From JBIIJL01 sp044233795 (lineage in GTDB: Bacteria; Pseudomonadota; Gammaproteobacteria; Legionellales; Legionellaceae): a DNA stretch of 64,000 nt. This document shows positions 1 through 7,653 of the stretch, piece by piece. The notes beneath the pieces were generated by a model. The model was not told the origin of the DNA, did not search any database, and saw nothing but the letters and a program-made list of their open reading frames with translations. Numbering within the stretch: position 1 is the stretch's first letter; each line of letters starts with the position of its first letter. The position numbers and the translations under genes are program-made. The stretch is taken from the NCBI GenBank assembly GCA_044233795.1, contig JBIIJL010000002.1:1-64000 (forward strand), written 5' to 3'.

Positions 1-895
1 GGCAAGCGTTCATCAAAGTGTATCTGAGTCAGCAAAAAGGCTACTGGCGAGTTACGGCAATCAAATTTTAGGTCGTCAGCTGGATGGAATGATTAGGACG
101 CTTTCCAAGTGGCTTGATGCACAACCAGACTCGTCTCTAGAAGTCAAAACGGCCAAGCGTTGTTTGCGACGATTGATAGCGCCCCCTTACTTTTACACCG
201 ATCCATGCTCACAAGTATCGATGAAACAGCTTTTAGCCTTGTTTTGGATTGCTATTCATGATGATACGCGTCGCATAGGCACTTTAGATGATGCAAAATT
301 ACGTCTTATTGAGGGCCTTTATGAAAGTCAACGTGAGTACAATTTATCTGAAAAAGGAGTGGATGATGGCCGTGACGTGGATGAATCTTCTTGTCCCCCA
401 GGTACGTTTAATAAAATGGTTGAGAAGGGGCAGGGAGTGCATCCTGACATGGTGATTAATTTTATTAGCATGGCTGGATTTTCTCTGAAACTTCCGTGGG
501 TTGTGAGGGATGAGGCCATGGCTTATTTGAGAAGCGATCATGCTAACTCAAATCTTAGCTCATTGATTGAGGCGATTAAAGCCGATGGCAATGCCAATAG
601 TGTTGGACCTATTTGGGCAGAAATTGAAGCTGTTGTTGCAGAGCGTATGTTTAATGAGTTTGGTTCCTTGTTTGGAAACGTTAGAACGAGCCGTCGGTTT
701 GAGAGCGATATTGCAACTGGAGAGTTTTTGGCTTTGAATCCCGAAAATTTAATTGAATTAGACCGACTTATCGACCAAGTATCGCAAGATGGGGCGCGCG
801 CAGCTAGAGGTGGGGGACGGGATGGATTTTTTACTGCGGCGACCCCTAGCGCTCAGGTTGAGAGAGATATTTCAGCCAAGGGGCATTGCCTATAA
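1..895 (+). CDS. C-terminal part of a GLLTGD-repeat family protein (truncated by window start)
   Basis: The reading frame is open from base 2 and ends at the TAA at 893-895, so this is the 3' part of a gene that begins outside the window. The first visible residues (ASVHQSVSESAKRLL) match residues about 295-310 of the paralogue at 2636-4402 (ASVHQTVSESATRLM), and the match continues to the end. A Met at base 89 is therefore probably internal. The domain is helical with a conserved core (QLLALFWxAIHDDTR, GTLDDAKLRLIEGLYE, NKMxEKGQGVHPDMVINFIS). I remember similar sequence in the C-terminal regions of large Legionella/Coxiella repeat proteins, but have not checked this. There is no catalytic motif I can name. 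The missing N-terminus probably holds the 34-residue repeats. Function is unknown; a secreted effector is possible but unproven. Confidence 0.85.
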   Translation, partial: ASVHQSVSESAKRLLASYGNQILGRQLDGMIRTLSKWLDAQPDSSLEVKTAKRCLRRLIAPPYFYTDPCSQVSMKQLLALFWIAIHDDTRRIGTLDDAKLRLIEGLYESQREYNLSEKGVDDGRDVDESSCPPGTFNKMVEKGQGVHPDMVINFISMAGFSLKLPWVVRDEAMAYLRSDHANSNLSSLIEAIKADGNANSVGPIWAEIEAVVAERMFNEFGSLFGNVRTSRRFESDIATGEFLALNPENLIELDRLIDQVSQDGARAARGGGRDGFFTAATPSAQVERDISAKGHCL

Positions 896-1077
896 GTCGT
901 GGAACTACAGAGAGCGACAAATCATTGCTCTGGAACAAAACCAGACTTTAGCTTTTTAAAAACAAGGGCATAAATGCCGTTAACAGCCCCATGACATTGC
1001 ATTATTGCGTCAGTACAGTAAAATACTTACCATTATGGTGTAATAAAGCAATGTCGTATTGCTCTAGGAGAATTTAG

Positions 1078-2391
1078 ATGCCTCATTTATCATTACAAAA
1101 CAGACAATATATTGAAGCGTTGAAGAGTTGGTACCAATCGTTGCCCGAGGACGCAAAACGGTCTTTGCCACACAGGGTCAGTTTCGCAATACTTCAATAC
1201 AAGAGTGACTCAGAGAATGAAAGCGTTCAGGCTCTGGAGCTCTGCAGCGCTTTTTTAAATGAGGCTGTCCCTATCAAACGACCGGCTTGTCTTGAAGTAT
1301 TTGTTAACTCGTCATTGATGTTAGCTGTATATGAACTGAACCGCGCGGGGTTGCTAACTGGGGATGTTGCACAAGTTAATTTTGATGCCTTGGTAGGGCA
1401 CCAATACCCGTTTTCGGTTGCTGTAGGCTTTGAGGTGCTTAACCGCGCGGGGTTATTAGCCGGGGATTCAGCGCAAGCTAATCGTGAAGCTGTGGCTGGA
1501 CATCAAAACCCACTCGAGGTTGCCCGAGCCCTTGACCGACTTCACTGCAACGGCTTATTAACAGGGGATTCAGCGCAAGCTAATCGCGATGCTGTGATCC
1601 GGCACCAGAACCCAGACCAAGTTGCGGAAGCTCTTTTTGTACTTAGTAGCGCAGACTTGTTAACAGGGGATGCAGCGCAAGTTAACCGCGATGCAGTGGT
1701 AGGGCACCCAAGGCCGCATTCGCTTGCTCGAGCTCTTGAGCTACTTAACCACAATGGCTTACTAACTGGAGACTCAGCGCAAGCCAATCGACATGCTGTC
1801 GTGGCAGGATATGAGGCTGCTTTTGTCCTTACTCAGGTTCACCGTGCGGGTTTATTAACAGGGGATGCAGCGCAACTTAACCGTGATGCCGTGGTAGGGC
1901 TCCAATGTTTTTTCTGGGTTTCTCAGGTCCTTGAAGTGCTTCATCGCGCGGGGTTATTAGCTGGGGATTTAGCGCAGGATAACTTTGATGCTGTAGTCCA
2001 TCACGAGGAAGCCCTAAATCAGATTTGTGTCGTCCTTGGCCTGCTTGACCACGCCGGCCTATTAGCAGGAGATGCGACGCAGGCCAATTTTGATGCATTG
2101 ATTCTACATTCAGCCATCTTGACTCATGCTGAAATCACGGTGTTTTGTTCGAGAATCCCAACCCATCGTTTTACCCAAGCACAATTTGCTTCATTGATAG
2201 AGATTTGTCTGCAACACACAGACAACCCAGCTGCTGGTCGTAAACTTGTTGTTGCTCACATTAAGGATGAAATCCTGGACGTGAATGACTCCTCCGATGT
2301 GAGAGCGGTAATACTTGGTGGTTTTTTTGCTGATGCTGGTGGTAGAGCTAACCCTGACACTGATGCCGCCGATAGGCATTGCTGCCTGTAA
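1078..2391 (+). CDS. GLLTGD-repeat protein lacking the family's C-terminal domain
   Basis: 437 residues. The start has a good ribosome site (CTAGGAGAATTTAG before ATG), which is also conserved in front of the paralogue at 2636. Residues 1-86 match that paralogue's N-terminus (NRQ.IE.LK.W.QSLPEDAKR). Residues 87-356 are eight tandem repeats of about 34 residues, consensus LNRAGLLTGDxAQxNxDAVxGHQxPxxVAxxLxV, the fifth slightly shorter. Then comes the shared stretch FTQAQFASLIEICLQHTDNPAAGR. After residue ~405 the 250-residue C-terminal domain of the paralogues is missing. The tail (GGFFADAG ... HCCL) lines up with the extreme C-terminus of the first paralogue (DGFFTAAT ... GHCL). The repeats look like helical pairs, that is, a solenoid scaffold. 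No enzyme motif is visible and function is unknown. Confidence 0.85.
   Translation: MPHLSLQNRQYIEALKSWYQSLPEDAKRSLPHRVSFAILQYKSDSENESVQALELCSAFLNEAVPIKRPACLEVFVNSSLMLAVYELNRAGLLTGDVAQVNFDALVGHQYPFSVAVGFEVLNRAGLLAGDSAQANREAVAGHQNPLEVARALDRLHCNGLLTGDSAQANRDAVIRHQNPDQVAEALFVLSSADLLTGDAAQVNRDAVVGHPRPHSLARALELLNHNGLLTGDSAQANRHAVVAGYEAAFVLTQVHRAGLLTGDAAQLNRDAVVGLQCFFWVSQVLEVLHRAGLLAGDLAQDNFDAVVHHEEALNQICVVLGLLDHAGLLAGDATQANFDALILHSAILTHAEITVFCSRIPTHRFTQAQFASLIEICLQHTDNPAAGRKLVVAHIKDEILDVNDSSDVRAVILGGFFADAGGRANPDTDAADRHCCL
1336..2145 (+). repeat. Eight tandem 102-base (34-residue) coding repeats
   Basis: Each unit begins L(N/H/D)RAGLLTGD(S/A)AQ(A/V)N and carries a GHQxP-like turn near its centre. 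The first unit starts at base 1336 and the eighth at 2044. Identical runs such as GCGCGGGGTTATTAGC at several units show that the array is recent or kept similar by recombination. The paralogue at 2636-4402 has only four units of the same length. Confidence 0.85.
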
Positions 2392-2635
2392 ATCGGGGAG
2401 TTACAAAGCGGAACAAATCATTAATCCGCAACAAACCTCGATTTTGGATTTTTTTGAAAGCAGGAACTTCAATGTCGTCTTTGCGATCAAAGTGATGCAA
2501 AAACACCAAAGTCCAAGCAAAGAGAATTCTCAGATCAACCCTAACAGTTTGTACATTTAAGTCATATAGACTAATATTTATACATAATCGTCGTCATCGT
2601 ATGTCGCAACGGTGTATCGCTTTAGGAGAACTTAG

Positions 2636-4402
2636 ATGTCTCATTTGTTAGAGAAAAACAGACAAGTTATTGAAAGACTGAAAGCGTGGTGCCAATCTCT
2701 GCCTGAGGATGCAAAGCGGTATTTACCACCTAGTGTAACTCCCGCGATACTTCAATACGAGAGTGGCTCAGAGAGCGAAAGCATTCAGGCTCTTGAGATC
2801 TGCAGGGTATTTTTAAATGAGGATGGTTCTATCAACCGAGGGTCTTTTCCTTCTTCTGAGGTTGAACTTGAAGCGTTTCTTGAATCGCAACTGCTTTCTG
2901 GTGCATATGAACTTAATTGCGTGGGGTTATTAACAGGGGATTCAGCACAGGCTAATTTTAATGCTGTGGCAGGACACCAAAATCCACGGCTGTTAGTTGT
3001 AGCTCTTGCGATGCTGAACCGCGTGGGGTTATTAACTGGGGATTTAGCGCAGGCTAATCGTGATGCCGTGGCAAGACACCAAGAGCCCTTCTTGGTTGCT
3101 GAAGTTCTTGGCGTGCTTAACCGCGCGGGCTTATTAACTGGGGCTGCAGCACAGCCAAACTTTAATGCTTTTGAAAGACAGCGAGACCCACGCGCAGTTG
3201 CCTCCACCCTGGGCTTTCTTAGCTACGCGGGCTTATTAACAGGAGATGCAGCGCAGGCTAACTTTAATACTTTGATTTTATACTCAGACATCTTATTTCA
3301 CAATGTAACTCCTGGACTATGGTCGAGAATCCCCTCCCATCTTTTTACCCCTGCACGATTTACTGCATTGATGGAGATTTGCCGGGAACACACAGACAAC
3401 CCAGCTGCTGGCCGTGCTCTTGTCATAGCTTATATCAATCGTGAAATACTAGGCATAAATGAGCCCGCTGCTGCTGAAATTCCAAGAATTAATGCCGGGC
3501 AAAGTACACATACTGCAAGCGTTCATCAAACTGTATCTGAGTCAGCAACAAGGCTTATGCTGAGTTACGGCAGTGAAATTTCAGATGATAATTTGGATGA
3601 AAAGATTAAGGAGCTCTCGACATGGCTCAATGCACAACCAGATTTGTCTCTAAAAGTCAGAAAGGCCAAGAGCTGCTTGCAACGACTGACAGCGCCAGAT
3701 TACTCCTTCACCGATCCAAGCTCACAGGTCTCGATGAAGCAGCTTTTAGCCTTGTTCTGGCTTGCTATTCATGATGATACGCGTCTAATCGGTACTTTAG
3801 ACGATGCAAAATTACGGCTCATTGAGGGTCTTTATGAAATTCAACGTGAGTACAATTTTTCTGAAAATGGAGAGGATAATGGCGCCGGCCGCGATATCCC
3901 TTGTTGTGCTGCAGGTGCGTTTAATAAAATGATTGAGAAGGGGCAGGGAGTGCATCCTGATATGGTTATTAATTTTATTAGTATAGCTGGATTTTCTCTG
4001 AAACTCCCGTTGGTGGTGAGGGAGGAGGCCATGGCATATTTGAAAAGCCGTGCTAGTTCAAACCTTGGTTTATTGCTTAAAGCGATTGAAGCAGAAGATA
4101 ATGCCAACAGTGTTGGACCTATCTGGGCTGAAATTCAAGATCTGGTTGCAACGCGTATGTTTGAAGAGTTTGGCTCACTGTTTGGACACGATAGAACGAG
4201 ACCTGGGTTTTGGACCGCTATTGGAGCTGGAGAGTATTGTGATTTAAATCCCGGTAATTTAAGTGAATTAAGCCAACTCATCGGTAAAGTATCGCGAGAT
4301 GGTGGCGCTGTTACTGCAGGGGCGGCACCGGATGGATTTTTTGCAGCTACCCCCAGCCCTAAAGACATGATAGATGATGTGGACGACACACACCGTCCAT
4401 AA
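2636..4402 (+). CDS. Full-length GLLTGD-repeat family protein
   Basis: 588 residues, the only complete three-part member in view. The start follows TTTAGGAGAACTTAG. Residues 1-92 are the family N-terminus, 93-228 are four exact 34-residue repeats, and ~229-290 are the linker with FTPARFTALMEICREHTDNPAAGRA. Residues ~295-560 are the C-terminal helical domain also seen at 1-895 (IHDDTRLIGTLDDAKLRLIEG and GQGVHPDMVINFISIAGFS are nearly identical in both). There is no signal peptide and no transmembrane segment. The C-terminal region resembles a domain I remember from Legionellales repeat proteins (unverified). The tandem paralogues point to local gene duplication. Function is unknown; the solenoid suggests protein binding, and secretion into a host is only a hypothesis. 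Confidence 0.88.
   Translation: MSHLLEKNRQVIERLKAWCQSLPEDAKRYLPPSVTPAILQYESGSESESIQALEICRVFLNEDGSINRGSFPSSEVELEAFLESQLLSGAYELNCVGLLTGDSAQANFNAVAGHQNPRLLVVALAMLNRVGLLTGDLAQANRDAVARHQEPFLVAEVLGVLNRAGLLTGAAAQPNFNAFERQRDPRAVASTLGFLSYAGLLTGDAAQANFNTLILYSDILFHNVTPGLWSRIPSHLFTPARFTALMEICREHTDNPAAGRALVIAYINREILGINEPAAAEIPRINAGQSTHTASVHQTVSESATRLMLSYGSEISDDNLDEKIKELSTWLNAQPDLSLKVRKAKSCLQRLTAPDYSFTDPSSQVSMKQLLALFWLAIHDDTRLIGTLDDAKLRLIEGLYEIQREYNFSENGEDNGAGRDIPCCAAGAFNKMIEKGQGVHPDMVINFISIAGFSLKLPLVVREEAMAYLKSRASSNLGLLLKAIEAEDNANSVGPIWAEIQDLVATRMFEEFGSLFGHDRTRPGFWTAIGAGEYCDLNPGNLSELSQLIGKVSRDGGAVTAGAAPDGFFAATPSPKDMIDDVDDTHRP
2912..3319 (+). repeat. Four tandem 102-base (34-residue) coding repeats
   Basis: Units begin at residues 93, 127, 161 and 195 of the encoded protein with an exact 34-residue period (LNCVGLLTGDSAQAN, LNRVGLLTGDLAQAN, LNRAGLLTGAAAQPN, LSYAGLLTGDAAQAN). 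They share the consensus of the eight-unit array at 1336-2145. Confidence 0.85.
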
Positions 4403-4473
4403 ATGTGTAGAGGATATGACCGCATGATGCGCAATAGTAGGTCTTGTTGACAATTTCGGTGACTTTACCGGGC

Positions 4474-5688
4474 TTATCTGTATGTTTTTTTAAGCCCTAT
4501 TTTAAAACTACACCAAAGCGCTCTACCAAATATCTTTACCTGATAGAGAGATTCCCTAAGAGATGTTTGGCGGTCATTGTCGCGGCCGCTATAGAGATGA
4601 TTAAAACTAGGTTGAATTTTTATATCAGGAATACTGACTAATATTGATTTCAACATTTCTACCATCAAATGCTTAGCTAATGTTTTTCCTAAGCAGATTC
4701 GTCTTCCTGCCCCAAAGACCAGTCCCTCAAATGGATTTTTCAAATCAGGATCCAACCAAGTTTGGGGGTCAAAGGTAGTATTCTGAATAAACTCATCGAT
4801 AATTAGAATTACTTGTGTGCCTGCTGGATAGCTTTTATTCCCAATGATCATCTCAGTACAGAGTTCTCTTTCTAGGATAGGAAAAGGGTGCTTAAGTCGA
4901 ATGGACTCCATGATTATCGCATTTAAATAGGTACCATCGTCCTCTATGGCCTTTTTACGCGTAAGAAAATACAACGGCAGATCTGCCCGTAAAAATACGA
5001 ACACTGACGCCATAATATCGCTGACATTAATTTGTGGTGATAAAATAAATGGCTGTGAAAACACAGACAACCACAAAACCGGATCTCTTAGGTGATGATC
5101 ATCTGCGAAACCAGTACCATACCTCGATGCCCTAATCACTTTAATTAAACGCTCACAAAAAGCTTTCTTTATTTGAGGATCCCCCGCACCCTTTAACGCA
5201 ATTTCCTTTCGCCATTCAATGGATGCTTTATAGAAAAGTATTTCATCTTCTGGGTCAATCTTATGCTCAAATAGAATTTCATACATTACCCTTAGCGTAA
5301 TGCGTGATACTTGTTCTGCATTCAAAACCAGTGATTGATCAAGGCTCATATCATCTGCTAGATCTTGAATACAAGAGGTCATGTACGATGAAATATTCTC
5401 TTTCCAACGAAGTGTGCGAAATACCTGACAGCAATTTATTGAAAGCGCTTTCCAACGCTCGCCATCTTCTGATTCAATAGAATAAATTGGCCGCCATGCT
5501 GGAATTGCAAAAAGATGCTCGACAAAAGATCCTTTGACGTCAGAGTTTGCCAAAACAGCCGCACAAAGTGTTGGATCATTATCTAAAATTACAACTTGCT
5601 TTCTCTGTAACCATCCACAAATCTTTATAAAAAATCGGCGCAGTTTGAAGGCGCCACCACCATAGCGAATAAGCGAAACTGCTTGCAT
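4474..5688 (-). CDS. Cytochrome P450-like protein with atypical I-helix
   Basis: 404 residues. The P450 signatures are clear: ESIR (261-264) is the K-helix ExxR, and FGAGRRICLG (325-334) is the haem-binding loop with Cys332 as the thiolate ligand. The usual I-helix (A/G)GxDT motif that activates oxygen is absent. The equivalent stretch, VFVFLRADLPLYFL (~229-242), has no Asp/Thr pair and lies only about 22 residues before ExxR, shorter than the roughly 35 in well-known P450s. It may use a pre-activated substrate, as allene oxide synthases do, or be impaired. It lies 37 bases downstream of the SMR exporter gene on the same strand and is probably co-transcribed. No ferredoxin partner is adjacent. 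Confidence 0.85.
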   Translation of the reverse strand: MQAVSLIRYGGGAFKLRRFFIKICGWLQRKQVVILDNDPTLCAAVLANSDVKGSFVEHLFAIPAWRPIYSIESEDGERWKALSINCCQVFRTLRWKENISSYMTSCIQDLADDMSLDQSLVLNAEQVSRITLRVMYEILFEHKIDPEDEILFYKASIEWRKEIALKGAGDPQIKKAFCERLIKVIRASRYGTGFADDHHLRDPVLWLSVFSQPFILSPQINVSDIMASVFVFLRADLPLYFLTRKKAIEDDGTYLNAIIMESIRLKHPFPILERELCTEMIIGNKSYPAGTQVILIIDEFIQNTTFDPQTWLDPDLKNPFEGLVFGAGRRICLGKTLAKHLMVEMLKSILVSIPDIKIQPSFNHLYSGRDNDRQTSLRESLYQVKIFGRALWCSFKIGLKKTYR

Positions 5689-5725
5689 GAAACACGCCCT
5701 AAAACTATTTTTGAGTAGAAAAAAT

Positions 5726-6049
5726 CTATCCAGCTGCAGACCATTTTAATCCCAAAATAGAACCTATTAGGATCATCAAAAAAATGCTGCGACTCATTGT
5801 TACTGGATCTTTGAAAAATATCATGCCAATAATGGCTGTGCCAAAGGCGCCAATACCAGTCCAAATTGCATAAGCAGTACCCAAGGGGATGTCAGCTAAC
5901 GATTTGTTTAAGAAGTATAAGCTTAAAATACATGAGATACTGAACCCAATCGTGTAGGGGAGTGAAGAGAAATTGTCAGAAAGCTTCATGCATGATGTGA
6001 AGCCAATTTCAAAACAGCCCGCAAAAACTAACGCTAACCAACTGTTCAC
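5726..6049 (-). CDS. sugE: Small multidrug resistance transporter, SugE/Gdx subtype
   Basis: 107 residues with four predicted membrane helices. The conserved membrane Glu of SMR transporters is in GCFEIGF (residue ~14). The helix-3 sequence AYAIWTGIGAFGTAIIG is typical of the SugE/Gdx branch (guanidinium/quaternary ammonium export) rather than EmrE. Inner-membrane proton antiporter acting as a dimer. The gene follows thyA by 20 bases and precedes the P450, so it is read as a late member of the rppH-ptsP-lgt-thyA operon. There is no room in the 20-base gap for a guanidine riboswitch. Confidence 0.88.
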   Translation of the reverse strand: MNSWLALVFAGCFEIGFTSCMKLSDNFSSLPYTIGFSISCILSLYFLNKSLADIPLGTAYAIWTGIGAFGTAIIGMIFFKDPVTMSRSIFLMILIGSILGLKWSAAG

Positions 6050-6069
6050 ATGTGCTCCTTGGATGTGTT

Positions 6070-6864
6070 TTACACGGCAATGGGTGCTTTAATGGGCGGA
6101 TGACATTCATAATCGATAAATTCAAAATCTTCAAAACGGTAGTCAAAGAGGGACGCTGGTTTTTGCTTAATGACAAGCTTAGGTGCATGTTTAGGTTCTC
6201 GTTGCAGTTGTAATTGCGCCTGTTCCAAATGGTTCAAATACAAATGACAATCGCCTCCCGTCCATATAAATTCATCTACTTCAAGATCACATTGTTGCGC
6301 CACCATGTGTGTGAGCAAAGCATATGATGCAATATTGAAAGGAACGCCCAAGAATATATCTGCAGAGCGTTGATACAGTTGGCAAGATAGGCGATTGTTA
6401 GCTACATAGAATTGGAACAATGCATGGCAAGGTGCTAGGGCCATTTTGTTGAGCTCGCCAACGTTCCAAGCTGAAACTATCAATCTTCTTGAATTAGGGT
6501 TGGCTCTGATTTCTTGAATAAGATTGCTTAGTTGGTCAATTTCTCGGCCATCGCGGGCAGGCCAGCTGCGCCACTGTCGCCCATACACGGGTCCAAGTTC
6601 ACCATGCTCATCTGCCCATTCATCCCAAATAGAAACACCATTTTGTTTCAAGTAAGCGATGTTAGTGTCGCCATTTAAAAACCATAACAGCTCGTGAATA
6701 ATGCTTTTTGTATGTAGTTTTTTGGTGGTTACCAAGGGAAAGCCTTGAGATAAATTAAAGCGCATTTGGTAGGCGAAGACTGACAAAACGCCAGTGCCGG
6801 TTCGGTCGCCTTTGTTAACGCCATTTGCTAATACATGCTCAAGAAGGCCGAGGTATGTTTTCAT
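6070..6864 (-). CDS. thyA: Thymidylate synthase
   Basis: 264 residues from the MKTYLGLLEH start, exactly the length of the E. coli enzyme. An upstream in-frame extension lies inside lgt and is rejected. ThyA methylates dUMP to dTMP with methylene-tetrahydrofolate. Visible signatures are RTGTG near the N-terminus, the catalytic Cys146 in LAPCHALFQ, QLYQRSADIFLGVPFNIASY (nucleotide and folate contacts) and the C-terminal IKAPIAV. The start overlaps the end of lgt by 26 bases, so the two are translationally coupled as in other gammaproteobacteria. Confidence 0.97.
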   Translation of the reverse strand: MKTYLGLLEHVLANGVNKGDRTGTGVLSVFAYQMRFNLSQGFPLVTTKKLHTKSIIHELLWFLNGDTNIAYLKQNGVSIWDEWADEHGELGPVYGRQWRSWPARDGREIDQLSNLIQEIRANPNSRRLIVSAWNVGELNKMALAPCHALFQFYVANNRLSCQLYQRSADIFLGVPFNIASYALLTHMVAQQCDLEVDEFIWTGGDCHLYLNHLEQAQLQLQREPKHAPKLVIKQKPASLFDYRFEDFEFIDYECHPPIKAPIAV

Positions 6865-7633
6865 GTCTTTTACTCCACCAAAGTAGTCCTCCGAGCAGCA
6901 GCATCGGAATAGAAAGTAGTTGCCCCATTGAGAGCTTTTGAAACACAATGAACCCAAGTTGGGCGTCAGGTTCTCGAAAGCACTCAATGATAATTCTAGA
7001 TACAGCATAACCGATTAAAAAGATTCCTGAAACTGTTCCCGCTGGACGTGGTTTTCGAGCGTACCACCATACAAGAATAAATAACCCTATGCCCTCAAGC
7101 CCGGCCTCATAAATTTGCGAGGGATGTCGGGGAAGATGATCGGCATTTGGGAAGACCATTGCCCATGGGACATCGGTGACTCTGCCCCATAATTCTCCAT
7201 TAATGAAATTTCCGACGCGCCCTAAGCCTAAACCTACGGGGATTAATGGGGCTAAAAAATCACTCACTTCCCAAAAGGGTTTTTTGATTTTTCTGGTAAA
7301 GAAAACGAGTGAGATGAGCACCCCAACCAGTCCTCCATGAAATGACATCCCACCTTCCCACAGTTTGAAGAGAGATAGTGGATGGTCAAACCAATATTGA
7401 GTATTGTAAAATATCATGTAGCCTACACGACCACCAACGATGACGCCGAGTGCTGCATAGAAAATGAGATCACCAATTTGCTCAGACGTCCAATCAAGAT
7501 GATAATGCTTGGCACGCCAGTGCGCTAGAAAAAAAGCAAACAAGAATCCTAAAAGATACATCAATCCATACCAATGAACGGCAAGTGGACCCAACGAAAA
7601 TGCTATTGGGTTCATGTGCGGGTAAATCAACAT
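6839..7633 (-). CDS. lgt: Prolipoprotein diacylglyceryl transferase
   Basis: 264 residues, seven membrane helices. Transfers diacylglycerol from phosphatidylglycerol to the lipobox Cys of prolipoproteins in the inner membrane, the first step of lipoprotein maturation. Seen: HWYGLMYLLGF near the N-terminus, GGMSFHGGLVGV, and the Lgt signature GRVGNFINGELWGR followed by PRHPSQIYEA. It sits between ptsP (20 bases upstream) and thyA (overlapping), the conserved gammaproteobacterial order. A lipoprotein that would need it is encoded in this window (the MacA-like protein at 38075). Confidence 0.96.
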   Translation of the reverse strand: MLIYPHMNPIAFSLGPLAVHWYGLMYLLGFLFAFFLAHWRAKHYHLDWTSEQIGDLIFYAALGVIVGGRVGYMIFYNTQYWFDHPLSLFKLWEGGMSFHGGLVGVLISLVFFTRKIKKPFWEVSDFLAPLIPVGLGLGRVGNFINGELWGRVTDVPWAMVFPNADHLPRHPSQIYEAGLEGIGLFILVWWYARKPRPAGTVSGIFLIGYAVSRIIIECFREPDAQLGFIVFQKLSMGQLLSIPMLLLGGLLWWSKRHENIPRPS

Positions 7634-7653
7634 AACATTACCTCAATTAAGTT

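Noticed and set aside
850..2391. C-terminal Cys motifs (GHCL and HCCL) at the ends of two repeat paralogues as possible prenylation (CaaX) boxes
   Set aside because: CaaX needs Cys at the fourth-last position; here it is His. The similarity is explained by the shared gene end.
4470..4497. GGGCTTA/TAAGCCC inverted repeat at the P450 3' end as a terminator
   Set aside because: A 7-bp stem with a 14-base loop and no T-run in the transcription direction. Too weak to call.
6839..7008. N-terminal extension of ThyA by 48 residues
   Set aside because: It lies inside lgt, has no family counterpart, and the MKTYLG start gives exactly the usual 264 residues.
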